Below are positions 1 to 7,795 of a stretch of 51,990 nucleotides of DNA, piece after piece (positions within the stretch are counted from its first letter, which is position 1; each line of letters opens with the position of its first letter). The stretch is taken from assembly GCA_964394565.1 (NCBI GenBank), contig CAYMYA010000004.1:1-51990 (forward strand), written 5' to 3'. Source of the stretch: CAIKHN01 sp964394565. GTDB taxonomy: Bacteria > Patescibacteriota > Patescibacteriia > UBA9934. The position numbers and the translations under genes are program-made. Under the pieces are notes generated by a model. The model had not been told where the DNA came from and ran no database searches. It saw only the letters and a list, made by a program, of their open reading frames with translations.

Positions 1-251
1 AGGTCATAAATCCCGGCACGAAACCCTTGGCTCGCACTATAGGACGAAGAAGATGCTGAACCATCAGCCTGAGTGCCAACACTGTCTCGCAATCCGTACG
101 ACGCCGAGCTCGAATTACCACCCCCAGCAGAAATTTCATCCCATTGAATCTGATAATTCGCCGATGACATATCAGCAAAGGCAACATTTGCGCGAAATGC
201 GCAGAATAGTGCTAATATCAGCGAAATAATTGTTCCCTTCTTTTGAACCAT
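1..251 (-). CDS. Exported surface-type protein, N-terminal fragment
   Basis: Runs off the left edge; the ATG is the complement of 249-251 and 83 codons are visible. The first 26 residues form a signal peptide: a KK pair, a hydrophobic stretch (IISLILALFCAF) and an ANVAFA cleavage-like end. The mature part is Gly/Ser rich with the pattern NYQIQWDEISAGGG, then SSASYGLRDSVG, then SSSYSASQGFRAG. This pattern is common at the start of secreted proteins of unknown role in environmental and candidate-phyla bacteria. No enzyme motif is visible. The family resemblance is from memory; the signal peptide is seen directly. Confidence 0.6.
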   Translation of the reverse strand, partial: MVQKKGTIISLILALFCAFRANVAFADMSSANYQIQWDEISAGGGNSSSASYGLRDSVGTQADGSASSSSYSASQGFRAGIYD

Positions 252-325
252 ATTGTGAAAGTCCCAACCCATGAACACAATAATGCGTCAACCTCGAAGG
301 AAAAACAACGCGAAAAATCACAAAC

Positions 326-334
326 TGTGGATAA
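326..334 (-). promoter_or_regulatory. DnaA box (TGTGGATAA)
   Basis: Perfect complement of the consensus TTATCCACA, in the non-coding stretch that also carries the parS-like sites. A lone box does not prove binding. About 30 kb separates it from the dnaA origin region. Confidence 0.5.
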
Positions 335-389
335 AGTATGGATATCGGTGTTTATAAAGTATGCAATGTGAATAATGATATGTTTGTCG

Positions 390-404
390 TGTCTAGCCTA
401 GACA
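390..404. promoter_or_regulatory. Short perfect inverted repeat followed by a T tract
   Basis: TGTCTAG-C-CTAGACA, a 7-1-7 inverted repeat followed within two bases by seven T. It could be an operator or a short plus-strand terminator. Nothing upstream on the plus strand clearly needs a terminator, so the role is open. Confidence 0.35.
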
Positions 405-453
405 GATTTTTTTACACAATTTTGCATTTATCAACAAGCAAAATTTTCAAAAA

Positions 454-469
454 TGTTTCACGTGAAACA
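454..469. promoter_or_regulatory. parS-like centromere site 1 (perfect)
   Basis: TGTTTCACGTGAAACA, the full palindrome known as the chromosomal ParB-binding site parS in many bacteria. It lies in the gene-free stretch 252-672. No parA or parB is in the window. The match is seen directly; the function follows from the known ParB-parS system. Confidence 0.85.
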
Positions 470-572
470 TTTTTTTCATAATTGATGCCCTTAGTATTTT
501 GTATCTCTACTTTCGGAGAAAACGATTTCCGAAAAAGGTTTGGAAAGTCACGAAAGCGATTTAATCATCGAT

Positions 573-588
573 TGTTTCACGTAAAACA
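573..588. promoter_or_regulatory. parS-like site 2 (one mismatch)
   Basis: TGTTTCACGTAAAACA differs from the parS palindrome by a single G to A in the right half. It lies 119 bases from site 1, start to start. Confidence 0.7.
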
Positions 589-645
589 ACACAAGCCCCT
601 TCATCTTCATTAGTGACAGGCTTTCAAAGAGAAGCTGTGGAACGT

Positions 646-660
646 TGTTTCACGCGAACA
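646..660. promoter_or_regulatory. parS-like site 3 (degenerate)
   Basis: The left half TGTTTCACG is intact, while the right half is CGAACA with a substitution and a one-base deletion relative to parS. Its place between better sites suggests a decayed copy or a weak half-site. Confidence 0.4.
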
Positions 661-672
661 TTTGCATACAGC

Positions 673-698
673 AAAACACCGTCCTGAGACGGTGTTTT
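673..698 (-). terminator. Terminator of tRNA-Ala
   Basis: Perfect 11-base stem AAAACACCGTC/GACGGTGTTTT with a CTGA loop. On the minus strand it starts two bases after the CCA end of the tRNA and ends in TTTT. Confidence 0.85.
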
Positions 699-699
699 G

Positions 700-775
700 T
701 GGTGGACCTGAGCGGATTCGAACCGCTGACCTCTGCAATGCGAATGCAGCGCTCTACCAACTGAGCTACAGGCCC
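700..775 (-). tRNA. tRNA-Ala (anticodon CGC)
   Basis: Complete cloverleaf: the acceptor GGGCCTG pairs with CAGGTCC (one G-T pair), the T loop is TTCGAAT, and the anticodon loop TTCGCAA reads CGC. The discriminator is A and CCA is encoded. It decodes GCG codons. A terminator follows directly on the same strand. Confidence 0.95.
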
Positions 776-887
776 GTGCTCACTTACCAGAAAGACTGTG
801 TTCTGCTGTGCTTCGCCCACCCAGCGCTGTGTCTGTCGGCCACTCGCTCACCCGGGATGCTCGGCGAATCCGAGACCCGACTCAAAT

Positions 888-903
888 TGTTTCACGTGAA
901 ACA
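888..903. promoter_or_regulatory. parS-like centromere site 4 (perfect)
   Basis: Second perfect TGTTTCACGTGAAACA, between tRNA-Ala and the palindromic repeat at 931. With 454-469 and 573-588 it makes a cluster within 450 bases. Confidence 0.85.
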
Positions 904-930
904 ATTCTGATGATGCAAGTAGCGTATGAG

Positions 931-1051
931 ATTGACTCATTTAAATCGAGAAGTGTTAGGAGTTGCGAGGAGCGAAGTGAACTGTACATAAATGTACAGC
1001 GAACAAGCACCACAGCAACGACAACGCAATTCGCGATTTAAATGAGTCAAT
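931..1051. repeat. 121-bp nested palindrome abutting tRNA-Arg(CCT)
   Basis: The outer ends are an exact 18-base inverted repeat, ATTGACTCATTTAAATCG (931-948) and its complement (1034-1051). The centre is a second perfect palindrome, CTGTACAT-AA-ATGTACAG (982-999). The arms between are only partly complementary. The right end overlaps the last base of the tRNA-Arg CCA end. Size and layout match the element at 7669-7795, which also touches a tRNA-Arg gene. It has no coding capacity. A palindromic (REP/MITE-like) element is the likely class; I cannot assign a named family. Confidence 0.7.
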
Positions 1052-1127
1052 GGTGACCTCGGCGGGAGTTGAACCTGCAACCTTGTCCTTAGGACGGACC
1101 TGCTCTATCCAGTTGAGCTACGAGGTC
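1051..1127 (-). tRNA. tRNA-Arg (anticodon CCT)
   Basis: The acceptor GACCTCG pairs with CGAGGTC, the discriminator is A and CCA is encoded. The anticodon loop GTCCTAA reads CCT (AGG codons). Position 27-43 is a G-A mismatch, shared with the tRNA-Arg(TCT) at 7794-7870. Its 3' end abuts the palindromic repeat. Confidence 0.95.
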
Positions 1128-1167
1128 AAGCCCACACTTATGTGTCGTAAAATATATCCACAGCACA

Positions 1168-1176
1168 TGATATACT
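1168..1176 (+). promoter_or_regulatory. Extended -10 promoter for rmuC
   Basis: TGATATACT, a TGN-extended -10 box about 55 bases before the rmuC ATG. No strong -35 box is visible. Confidence 0.45.
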
Positions 1177-1230
1177 TATGAAACACTGCAAAAGTATAAG
1201 CGCGAGAAGACGCATCGTCAATCTAAAACT

Positions 1231-2346
1231 ATGGACTACTCACTCTACGTAATCCTCACTATCGGTTTTCTTACGGTTATTGGAACACTCATCTGGCTGC
1301 AAACACGGCATACAGACAACTCTGGGGCGTCGCAAAATATTTTGTCTGAACTTGATCGAATTCGTCAGGATTTTCTTCGTATTTCAACTGAACAGCGCCA
1401 GGAGGTTCAGATGAAGCTCGATCGTGTCAATGATCAACTCTATAAAGGTATCTCGGATTCACAAAAAACAATGCAAGATCAATTCGGTCAAACCGCAAAG
1501 ATTATTCAGGAGGTCACAACAAAACTCACAACCCTTGATGCAACGAATAAACAAGTCTTGGATTTTTCATCTCAACTCAAAAGTCTTCAGGATATTCTCA
1601 AAAATCCAAAGCACCGCGGTATTCTCGGAGAGTACTATCTTGAGACGCTTTTAAAAAACGCACTGGCTCCAGAACACTACGCCATGCAACACCGGCTCGG
1701 AAAAGATGAAGTGGGAAAAGATCTTATTCCTGACGCTGTCGTATTTGTTAAAGAAAAAATTATTCCTATCGATTCAAAGTTTTCACTCGAGAACTATAAT
1801 CGAATCAGTGAAGAGCACGATGCGAATGAACGCACGAAACTTGAGAAGCTTTTTGTGGGCGACTTAAAAAATCGCATTCTCGAAACCGCCAAATATATTC
1901 AACCGGATAAAGGAACGATGGACTTTGCATTCATGTTCATTCCGCATGAAGCCATTTACTACGATCTTCTCGTCAACAAAATTGGGGGAATGAATGAAGA
2001 TAACGAAAACCTCATTCAACGTGCTGCAAGCAAATATCATGTAGTAATTGTTTCACCAACATCATTTCTTGCCTATCTTCAAACCGTTTTACAGGCTCTA
2101 CACGCATTAAAAATCGAAGAGCGCGCGCAAGACATTATTAAAAACGTCGCGGATCTCGCGAAACATTTTCGTGCATATTCGGAATTTCATGTAAAAGTGG
2201 GGAATAACCTCACCACCGTAGTAAACCAATATAACTTTTCGAGCAATGAGCTCAGGAAGGTTTCTAAAGACATGACAAAAATTACGAACGGTTCGAGCGA
2301 AGACATTATCGGCATCGATATCGTCGAGAAACCACATATTGAGTAA
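1231..2346 (+). CDS. rmuC: RmuC-family DNA recombination protein
   Basis: 371 residues. An N-terminal membrane segment (about residues 4-22, ILTIGFLTVIGTLIWL) is followed by a coiled coil (about 35-115) and then the conserved RmuC core with LGEYYLETLLKNALAP, IIPIDSKFSLENY and DFAFMFIPHEAIYYDLL. RmuC proteins limit rearrangements at inverted repeats and have a restriction-nuclease-like fold; the exact reaction is unsettled. The gene is monocistronic: an extended -10 lies upstream and a bidirectional terminator separates it from rpsT. Family assignment is firm. Confidence 0.92.
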   Translation: MDYSLYVILTIGFLTVIGTLIWLQTRHTDNSGASQNILSELDRIRQDFLRISTEQRQEVQMKLDRVNDQLYKGISDSQKTMQDQFGQTAKIIQEVTTKLTTLDATNKQVLDFSSQLKSLQDILKNPKHRGILGEYYLETLLKNALAPEHYAMQHRLGKDEVGKDLIPDAVVFVKEKIIPIDSKFSLENYNRISEEHDANERTKLEKLFVGDLKNRILETAKYIQPDKGTMDFAFMFIPHEAIYYDLLVNKIGGMNEDNENLIQRAASKYHVVIVSPTSFLAYLQTVLQALHALKIEERAQDIIKNVADLAKHFRAYSEFHVKVGNNLTTVVNQYNFSSNELRKVSKDMTKITNGSSEDIIGIDIVEKPHIE

Positions 2347-2349
2347 TAC

Positions 2350-2381
2350 AAAACCGCACTTCTCATCGGAAGTGCGGTTTT
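2350..2381. terminator. Bidirectional terminator rmuC/rpsT
   Basis: AAAACCGCACTTC paired with GAAGTGCGGTTTT around a six-base loop, lying between two convergent genes. A-rich and T-rich flanks serve both strands. Confidence 0.9.
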
Positions 2382-2384
2382 ATA

Positions 2385-2660
2385 TTACTTCTTTGCCGCA
2401 ATTGCTTTGTTCAGCGCAATCATGGTGCGAGATTTCACACGTGCAGCAGTATTTGCTTTCACGACATGCTTTGTGACGGATTTATCCATCGCCTGATCCA
2501 ATTCACGAACCAATTTCTGGGCTTCTTCGATCTTCCCAGCATCGAGAAGTTTGCGGAATGAACGGCGCATACTATCAATATGACCCTTCACATTCGCGTT
2601 ACGAGCTGCGCGAACTTTGCTCTGTGCGAGCGCTTTTTTGGCGTTTGAGAGATTTGGCAT
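2385..2660 (-). CDS. rpsT: 30S ribosomal protein S20
   Basis: 91 residues, very basic, all helical. It has the family-typical start MPNLSNAKKALAQSKVRAAR and the Ala/Lys-rich end AARVKSRTMIALNKAIA. S20 binds 16S rRNA early in small-subunit assembly. It lies 29 bases downstream of holA on the same strand, consistent with a polA-holA-rpsT unit. A holA-rpsT neighbourhood is common in bacteria. Confidence 0.95.
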   Translation of the reverse strand: MPNLSNAKKALAQSKVRAARNANVKGHIDSMRRSFRKLLDAGKIEEAQKLVRELDQAMDKSVTKHVVKANTAARVKSRTMIALNKAIAAKK

Positions 2661-2689
2661 ATAAGAATGCGCAAATATTAGCGGAATCT

Positions 2690-3670
2690 CTATGAACCGT
2701 CAAGCAACGCTGTAACTAATCGATCTACAGCGATATCTGGGGAAACCCCGCGCTTCATTGCCACATCCAGCTCCGCCACCAATGAGTGCCAAGAGCGAAT
2801 TTTTGAGAATGTATGCCTTCCGGCCTCCGCGAGCACCTTTTGAGCCACGAATGGGTGGATACGAAACGCGGTCGCGATATCCTGTTTTCCGGCGTGGGGG
2901 TGCTCATCCAAATATGCTTTTGCTTGAAGCAATAAGCGTACCTGGCGTGCCAACATGCCAAACAATGGAAAATCATCCGTTCCCGCAGATCGTTCCTGAG
3001 CGAGTTTCTGCAGCGCAAATGCAGCACGTCCACCAGAAAGCGCGTCGATCATACCAAACATATCCTCCGCGTGTTCGGCGACGACAACGGCAGAAATCAT
3101 ATCGGAATCAATAGGGGCGCCCTGAGCATACGCCGCGAGCTTCGCAATTTCATTCTCGAGTCTCCACGTATCCGCACCAACGCGCATCACAAGCTCATTC
3201 GCGACCTCTGGCACGAGCACCGCACCATGAGCCTTCGCGCGTTGCTGTACCCAGTGCACAAGATCTGTTCCGGCAAGCATCGGCATTGGATAGCGGTGAA
3301 CATCGTGTCCAGCAGAAACGCGCTTCCATAATTCCGTCTTCTCAACTTTATCGACGCTGACCGCATCGACCAACACCACGATTGTCGACTCCGGGATCGT
3401 AGAAAGAACTTTTATCCACGGCTCCGCTTCGGGCTTTGTCGTCACACAAGAAAAAGTTCCCTCAATGCGCACCATGCGACGTTGTGTGAGAAATGGCGAT
3501 GCTGTAATCGCATTTGCGACACGAGGGAGATCAAGATCATCTTTTTTACTGAATACGATCTCATCGATATTCAAACACGTGGGATCGTGCTTTTCTCTAA
3601 ACTTCGCAACAAATTCATGCGCACGCTCTTTCACACGAAACGCATCGTCGCCATAAATCATTAACAACAT
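2690..3670 (-). CDS. holA: DNA polymerase III delta subunit
   Basis: 326 residues. The start MLLMIYGDDAFRVKERAHEF is the typical delta opening with a degraded Walker region; LENEIAKLAAYA and FGMLARQVRLLLQAK are further family blocks. Delta opens the beta sliding clamp (DnaN, at 31949) as part of the clamp loader. The gene begins two bases after the polA stop, so the two are probably cotranscribed. An internal start at 3661 (MIYGDD) is possible. Confidence 0.92.
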   Translation of the reverse strand: MLLMIYGDDAFRVKERAHEFVAKFREKHDPTCLNIDEIVFSKKDDLDLPRVANAITASPFLTQRRMVRIEGTFSCVTTKPEAEPWIKVLSTIPESTIVVLVDAVSVDKVEKTELWKRVSAGHDVHRYPMPMLAGTDLVHWVQQRAKAHGAVLVPEVANELVMRVGADTWRLENEIAKLAAYAQGAPIDSDMISAVVVAEHAEDMFGMIDALSGGRAAFALQKLAQERSAGTDDFPLFGMLARQVRLLLQAKAYLDEHPHAGKQDIATAFRIHPFVAQKVLAEAGRHTFSKIRSWHSLVAELDVAMKRGVSPDIAVDRLVTALLDGS

Positions 3671-3672
3671 AC

Positions 3673-6303
3673 TTATTCCATGTCACCCCAAGAATCCGCA
3701 ATATCAACATCGACGGTCAATGGAACCGCAAGATTCGCCACAGACTTCATGTGCTCTTTGACGCCTTCTGCAAGCGCCTCTGCGTCTCCACGCACAACCT
3801 CGAACACAAGCTCGTCATGCACCTGGGCAATCATTTTTGCATGAAGTGTCGACGACTGCAGCCAAGCATCAATCGTGATCATCGCTTTCTTAATAATGTC
3901 CGCCTGGGTGCCCTGAATTGGCATGTTGATCGCCATGCGCTCTGCTGCAGCAACGAGCTGTGGAACCCCAGAATTCACCTCAGGCAAATACCTGCGGCGG
4001 CCGTACAGCGACACCACGAATCCTTCTGCGTGTGCCTGCGCCTTCATCGCATCGAGATACGCAAGAATCCCTGGATGCGCCACAAAATATCGCTCAATAA
4101 AATCCTTTGCTTCTTCAACCTTCACCCCGGCACTCTTTGCGAGTGCTCTGGCACCAATACCATAAAGAATACCGAAGTTGATTGCCTTCGCTGCATAACG
4201 CTGCGCCTTGGTTACCTCTGACTCTGACACATTCCACATTTCCGCAGCCGTGCGTTTATGAATATCTGCGCCGTCACGAAATGCGTCAATAAATGAGGCA
4301 TCCTGCGCAATAGACGCCGCGAGCCGAAGTTCGATTTGTGAATAGTCTGCACTCACTAAAACGCAGTTTGGAGCCGCAACAAACGCTTTACGAATTTCAC
4401 GTCCGAGTTCTGATCGAATAGGAATATTCTGTAAATTTGGGTCGGATCCAGATAATCGCCCAGTCGCTGCAATGCACTGATTAAACCGAGCATGAATTCT
4501 CCCATCCGCTGCAACCAGTTTCGGAAGTGTATCGGCATATGTACCCTTCAACTTCGCGAGTTCTCGATATTCTGAAATCTTGTCGACAATACTGTGAAGA
4601 TCCGCAATTTTCTCAAGCTCTGGTGCTGCCGTTGAAAAGCCGCTTTTCGTTTTCTTAATTCCTTTCGTGGGAATGCGTAAATCACCAAAAAGCACATCCG
4701 CGAGCTGTGACGGGGAATTGATATTGAACTCGCGCCCGGCATCCTGATAAATAGACTTCGTCAATTCCTGTAGTCGATCGTCAAATTTCTTCGAAAGTGT
4801 CGCGAGACGATCAGAATCCACCGCAAATCCATCGCGTTCCATTCGGAAGAGCACAGAAATTAATGGCATCTCGATCTCCGTAAACAATGCTGCCATGCCC
4901 TCAGTATCAATATTCCGTTCAAGCACCGTAGCGAGCGGCAACAATGCACCAATCAACTCCTCCGCAACGCCGTCCGCCGGCAAATGTGCGCCAAGCTTCG
5001 CTGACACAATATCGCGATATGCAAATTCTCGATCACCAGACGCTAAAAGATACGCGGCGACAAGCGTGTCGACGATTGGAACCGAGAGCAAGCGATCAGC
5101 AGCAATTCCTGATCGATGAAATGCGTGGAACATCTCCTTCACATCGTGACCCACGAGTACTGTTGCTTCCGAGAGCATCTGTACAATGGATTCAAGATCC
5201 TTCGCCGATGGATCGTGCACCGCAAACGTATTGCGGCCATCGGTGAGCGCAATAGATGCGATAGTACCGCCAAAAAGGTCCGCCGGTTTATTCACGAGAA
5301 ACACGCCAACACGACGGCACTCGAGATCCTCAAGTTTGACGTGTGGAAGAGATGCGCGACGCTTTGACGAGGAATGACTCGATCGTTTTGCATCATGTGC
5401 TACCAAATCCGACACCACAGATCCCGAGCCTCCCTCATATTTTTTCAACAATGTTTTAAATTCCAGATCGCGTAATATTGGCAACAATGCGTCAATAGCG
5501 ATCTTCTTCGTTTTTGCGTCTTCGAGAACGAAATTCTTGAGTTCGACATGACGAACCACACTCACCAGTTTCTTCATCTGTAACGCCCTCTGCTCTTGCC
5601 CTGAAAACTTTTTCACGAACTTTTCTGAAAGCTCCCCCTTCTGCATGGCTGCAAAAATACCGTCGACCGTTTCGTACTTCTGCAGAAGTTCAAGCGCAGA
5701 TTTCTCACCAACTCCTGCAATACCCGGAAGATTGTCTGACGTATCACCAACCAGTGTTTTGTAATCGATCAACTGCGTTGGCAACAGGCCGTAACGTTCT
5801 TTCACCGCATCGATGGTATACCGCTTCGTGACCGAAAGCCCCTTCACAAAAAATACGACCTCAGTCATTTCAGAAACAAGCTGCAATGCATCCAAATCTC
5901 CAGTAACGATGAGCGTTTTCATGCCGCGAGCTTCGTTCTCCGCACTAATCGTGCCAAGAATGTCGTCGCCTTCGAATCCTGGCGCAGAAAGGGAAGGGAT
6001 GCCATACGGCTTCAAAAGCTCCTGAATCATGGGGATTTGATCGTACAACTCCTGCGCCTTCTTTTCGCGTGTTGCTTTATACGGTTCATATTCCTCATGG
6101 CGAAACGTGCCACCGGGCAAGTCCCACGCCACGGCCATAAAATCCGGCTTCAACTCAGCGCGCATTTTCTCAATCACCATGGCAAAGCCGTACACTGCAT
6201 TCACCACGCGCCCATCTGCCGTAGAAAGTGGGGGAATAGCGTGCCATGCGCGGTGAAGCAAGGCATTCCCATCTAATATCACAAATGTTTTCTGGTCCGG
6301 CAT
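3673..6303 (-). CDS. polA: DNA polymerase I
   Basis: 876 residues from the ATG at 6303; a longer frame exists, but the family sequence begins at MPDQKTFVILDGNALLHRAW. Order: 5' nuclease with helix-hairpin-helix (about 1-290, LPGIAGVGEKSALELL), a 3'-5' exonuclease-like fold, then family A polymerase (SADYSQIELRLAA, QGTQADIIKKAM, QVHDELVFEV). The exonuclease region lacks the DxE of motif I and reads VGHDVKEM at motif II, so proofreading is probably lost, as in Bacillus-type enzymes. A -10 box TACAAT lies about 10 bases before the start, suggesting a leaderless message. Heads the polA-holA-rpsT unit. Confidence 0.95.
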   Translation of the reverse strand: MPDQKTFVILDGNALLHRAWHAIPPLSTADGRVVNAVYGFAMVIEKMRAELKPDFMAVAWDLPGGTFRHEEYEPYKATREKKAQELYDQIPMIQELLKPYGIPSLSAPGFEGDDILGTISAENEARGMKTLIVTGDLDALQLVSEMTEVVFFVKGLSVTKRYTIDAVKERYGLLPTQLIDYKTLVGDTSDNLPGIAGVGEKSALELLQKYETVDGIFAAMQKGELSEKFVKKFSGQEQRALQMKKLVSVVRHVELKNFVLEDAKTKKIAIDALLPILRDLEFKTLLKKYEGGSGSVVSDLVAHDAKRSSHSSSKRRASLPHVKLEDLECRRVGVFLVNKPADLFGGTIASIALTDGRNTFAVHDPSAKDLESIVQMLSEATVLVGHDVKEMFHAFHRSGIAADRLLSVPIVDTLVAAYLLASGDREFAYRDIVSAKLGAHLPADGVAEELIGALLPLATVLERNIDTEGMAALFTEIEMPLISVLFRMERDGFAVDSDRLATLSKKFDDRLQELTKSIYQDAGREFNINSPSQLADVLFGDLRIPTKGIKKTKSGFSTAAPELEKIADLHSIVDKISEYRELAKLKGTYADTLPKLVAADGRIHARFNQCIAATGRLSGSDPNLQNIPIRSELGREIRKAFVAAPNCVLVSADYSQIELRLAASIAQDASFIDAFRDGADIHKRTAAEMWNVSESEVTKAQRYAAKAINFGILYGIGARALAKSAGVKVEEAKDFIERYFVAHPGILAYLDAMKAQAHAEGFVVSLYGRRRYLPEVNSGVPQLVAAAERMAINMPIQGTQADIIKKAMITIDAWLQSSTLHAKMIAQVHDELVFEVVRGDAEALAEGVKEHMKSVANLAVPLTVDVDIADSWGDME

Positions 6304-6472
6304 ATGCCAGCATTGTATCGAACGAACACGAACTGGGATAGAACGCACTGTGTTTCGACCAGTTTTGGTACGGAGCAAGAAAAGCTCACGAGGCCGTACG
6401 TTGCGGTACGTCCAGCGAGTTTCCGACGCGACAAGCCGAAAATGGGCAAACACAGGGCGTTCTAAAAGCGGA

Positions 6473-6509
6473 ACGAGGTCCCCGGCGCTGCGTGCGCTAG
6501 GGACCTCGT
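6473..6509 (-). terminator. Terminator of the GC-rich gene at 6529
   Basis: Perfect 10-base stem ACGAGGTCCC/GGGACCTCGT with a 17-base loop, followed on the minus strand by TTTTAG within a few bases. The rest of 6304-6472 shows only the polA promoter and no coding sequence I can support. Confidence 0.75.
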
Positions 6510-6528
6510 CGTGCGTGTCGCCGACCGC

Positions 6529-7392
6529 TCAGGCGGCGGCGATGAACCGTTCGGTGGGGATGCGGGTGACCGGGAAGGTCTCGCTCTCGTCCTTGGCCTC
6601 GTGGCCGACCAGGATCATGTCGTTGCCGTCCATGGTCGGAGTGGCGTAGGTGCCGTCGAAGGGCTTGGCGTCGAGCTCCTCGAGGGTCTCGAAGTCGAGG
6701 AAGTGGATCATGTTCTTGCCCTCGTCCTTCTGGACGTAGGTCCACACCTTCTTCTTCGCGCCGTCGATCTCGATCGTGGCGGGGCGCGCCATCTTGGCGC
6801 CGTAGCCGATCACGATCTTCTGCTGGGCCTGGTCGATGACCCCCTCGAAGGCGTCGCGGCGCAGGATGTCCAGGAAGGCGACGGTGGCCACGGTGGCCAG
6901 GAGGTCGCCCATGTAGACCAGCGTCATGTCGCCGTCGACGGTGGCGCCCTGGATGTCCTTCCCCACGCCCTTCACGACGTACTTGCCGTCGCTGTTGAGG
7001 TCGTAGAAGAAGACGCCGATCTGGTTGTCCAGCTCGGGGTCGCCCAGGGCCGAGAGCTTGACGCCCCCGGTGGCCTCGTACTTGGTGTAGATGGCCCGGC
7101 CGATCTCGTCCGTCTTCTCGCCGTCGATCTTGGCGGCGAGCTGCGGGCTGTAGCGCTGGCCGATGACCAGCATGGCCGAGTCCGGCAGGATGGCGACGTC
7201 GAGCAGCTCGACGCCGCCCGGCTTCGGGCCGTCGACGGTGTCGAAGACGAAGGTGATGTCGTCGCCGTCCGTGTCGATGGCGTGCCGGGTCAGGATCTCG
7301 GGGTCGCCGGTCTCCGTGAGGATCTCGTCGCGGGTCTGGGGGTTCTGCAGGCTCTTGAGGAAGAGCTCGAGCAGGTAGGCGCTCTGGTTCAC
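6529..7392 (-). CDS. GC-rich hypothetical protein, probably foreign
   Basis: 287 residues from a GTG (complement of 7390-7392), with GGAG about 8 bases upstream. Codon third positions are overwhelmingly G or C, so the gene is far richer in GC than the flanking polA and tRNA regions. The product is acidic and soluble with no signal peptide or membrane segment. FFYDLNSDGKYVV resembles an EF-hand-type calcium loop, and many short beta-like segments follow (TIEIDGAKKKVWTYVQ). I do not recognise a family. It has its own promoter (7466-7494) and terminator, so it is an independent cassette. Confidence 0.7.
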   Translation of the reverse strand: MNQSAYLLELFLKSLQNPQTRDEILTETGDPEILTRHAIDTDGDDITFVFDTVDGPKPGGVELLDVAILPDSAMLVIGQRYSPQLAAKIDGEKTDEIGRAIYTKYEATGGVKLSALGDPELDNQIGVFFYDLNSDGKYVVKGVGKDIQGATVDGDMTLVYMGDLLATVATVAFLDILRRDAFEGVIDQAQQKIVIGYGAKMARPATIEIDGAKKKVWTYVQKDEGKNMIHFLDFETLEELDAKPFDGTYATPTMDGNDMILVGHEAKDESETFPVTRIPTERFIAAA

Positions 7393-7465
7393 TGGACACT
7401 CCGGTTCGGCACAAGGGCCGGTTGGAACTCACTTCGAAACCACTTTGGCTCGAGCAAGCTGGCGC

Positions 7466-7494
7466 AATATGCCTTATAGGGAAAAACCTGTCAA
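7466..7494 (-). promoter_or_regulatory. Sigma70-type promoter of the GC-rich gene
   Basis: On the minus strand TTGACA (7489-7494), 17-base spacer, CATATT (7466-7471). It leaves a leader of about 65 bases containing a GC-rich hairpin near 7401-7420. Confidence 0.6.
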
Positions 7495-7583
7495 GTGTTA
7501 GCCAAATTGTGCTTTTCAGAACACGAAAATAGTGCTAGTCTGCTGAAGCAAATCGAAAGAAGGGGAGGGGGAATGTATTTTGT

Positions 7584-7618
7584 GCAAAATGCATTAAGTT
7601 TCGTCAGATGCAAGGAGG
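7584..7618. repeat. Half copy of the palindromic repeat
   Basis: GCAAAATGCATTAAGTTT, CGTCAGATGCAAGGAGG: a diverged direct repeat of the left arm of the element at 7669-7795 (which reads GCAAAATGTACTAAGTTT, GTTCAGATGCAAGGCGG). No matching right arm is evident, so it is probably a decayed or truncated copy. Confidence 0.55.
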
Positions 7619-7668
7619 CCTGAGCACCGCAGAAAGATGTGACCATTGGATGTATTACTGCAATGCGC

Positions 7669-7795
7669 GCAAAATGTACTAAGTTTGTTCAGATGCAAGG
7701 CGGAGAGAGGACGGTCGTCAAGGCGTACCCAGATGTACGCCGTCGACCGCCCGGAGCGACAACGCCGCAGCTGGACAAACTTGGGTACATTTTGC
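7669..7795. repeat. 127-bp nested palindrome abutting tRNA-Arg(TCT)
   Basis: The left arm (7669-7728) and right arm (7735-7795) are imperfect inverted repeats over about 60 bases. The ends GCAAAATGTAC and GTACATTTTGC match exactly, and the centre is GTAC-CCAGAT-GTAC. The right end covers the first two bases of tRNA-Arg(TCT). Length, arm size and GTAC-type centre match 931-1051, although the terminal sequences differ. Non-coding. Probably a mobile palindromic element; mechanism unknown. Confidence 0.7.

Noticed and set aside
6497..7479. Long open frames on both strands overlapping the GC-rich gene (311 and 322 codons)
   Set aside because: High GC suppresses stop codons in all frames. These frames are Arg/Pro/His- or Val/Leu/Asp-repetitive and lack domain-like composition; only 6529-7392 reads as a normal protein.
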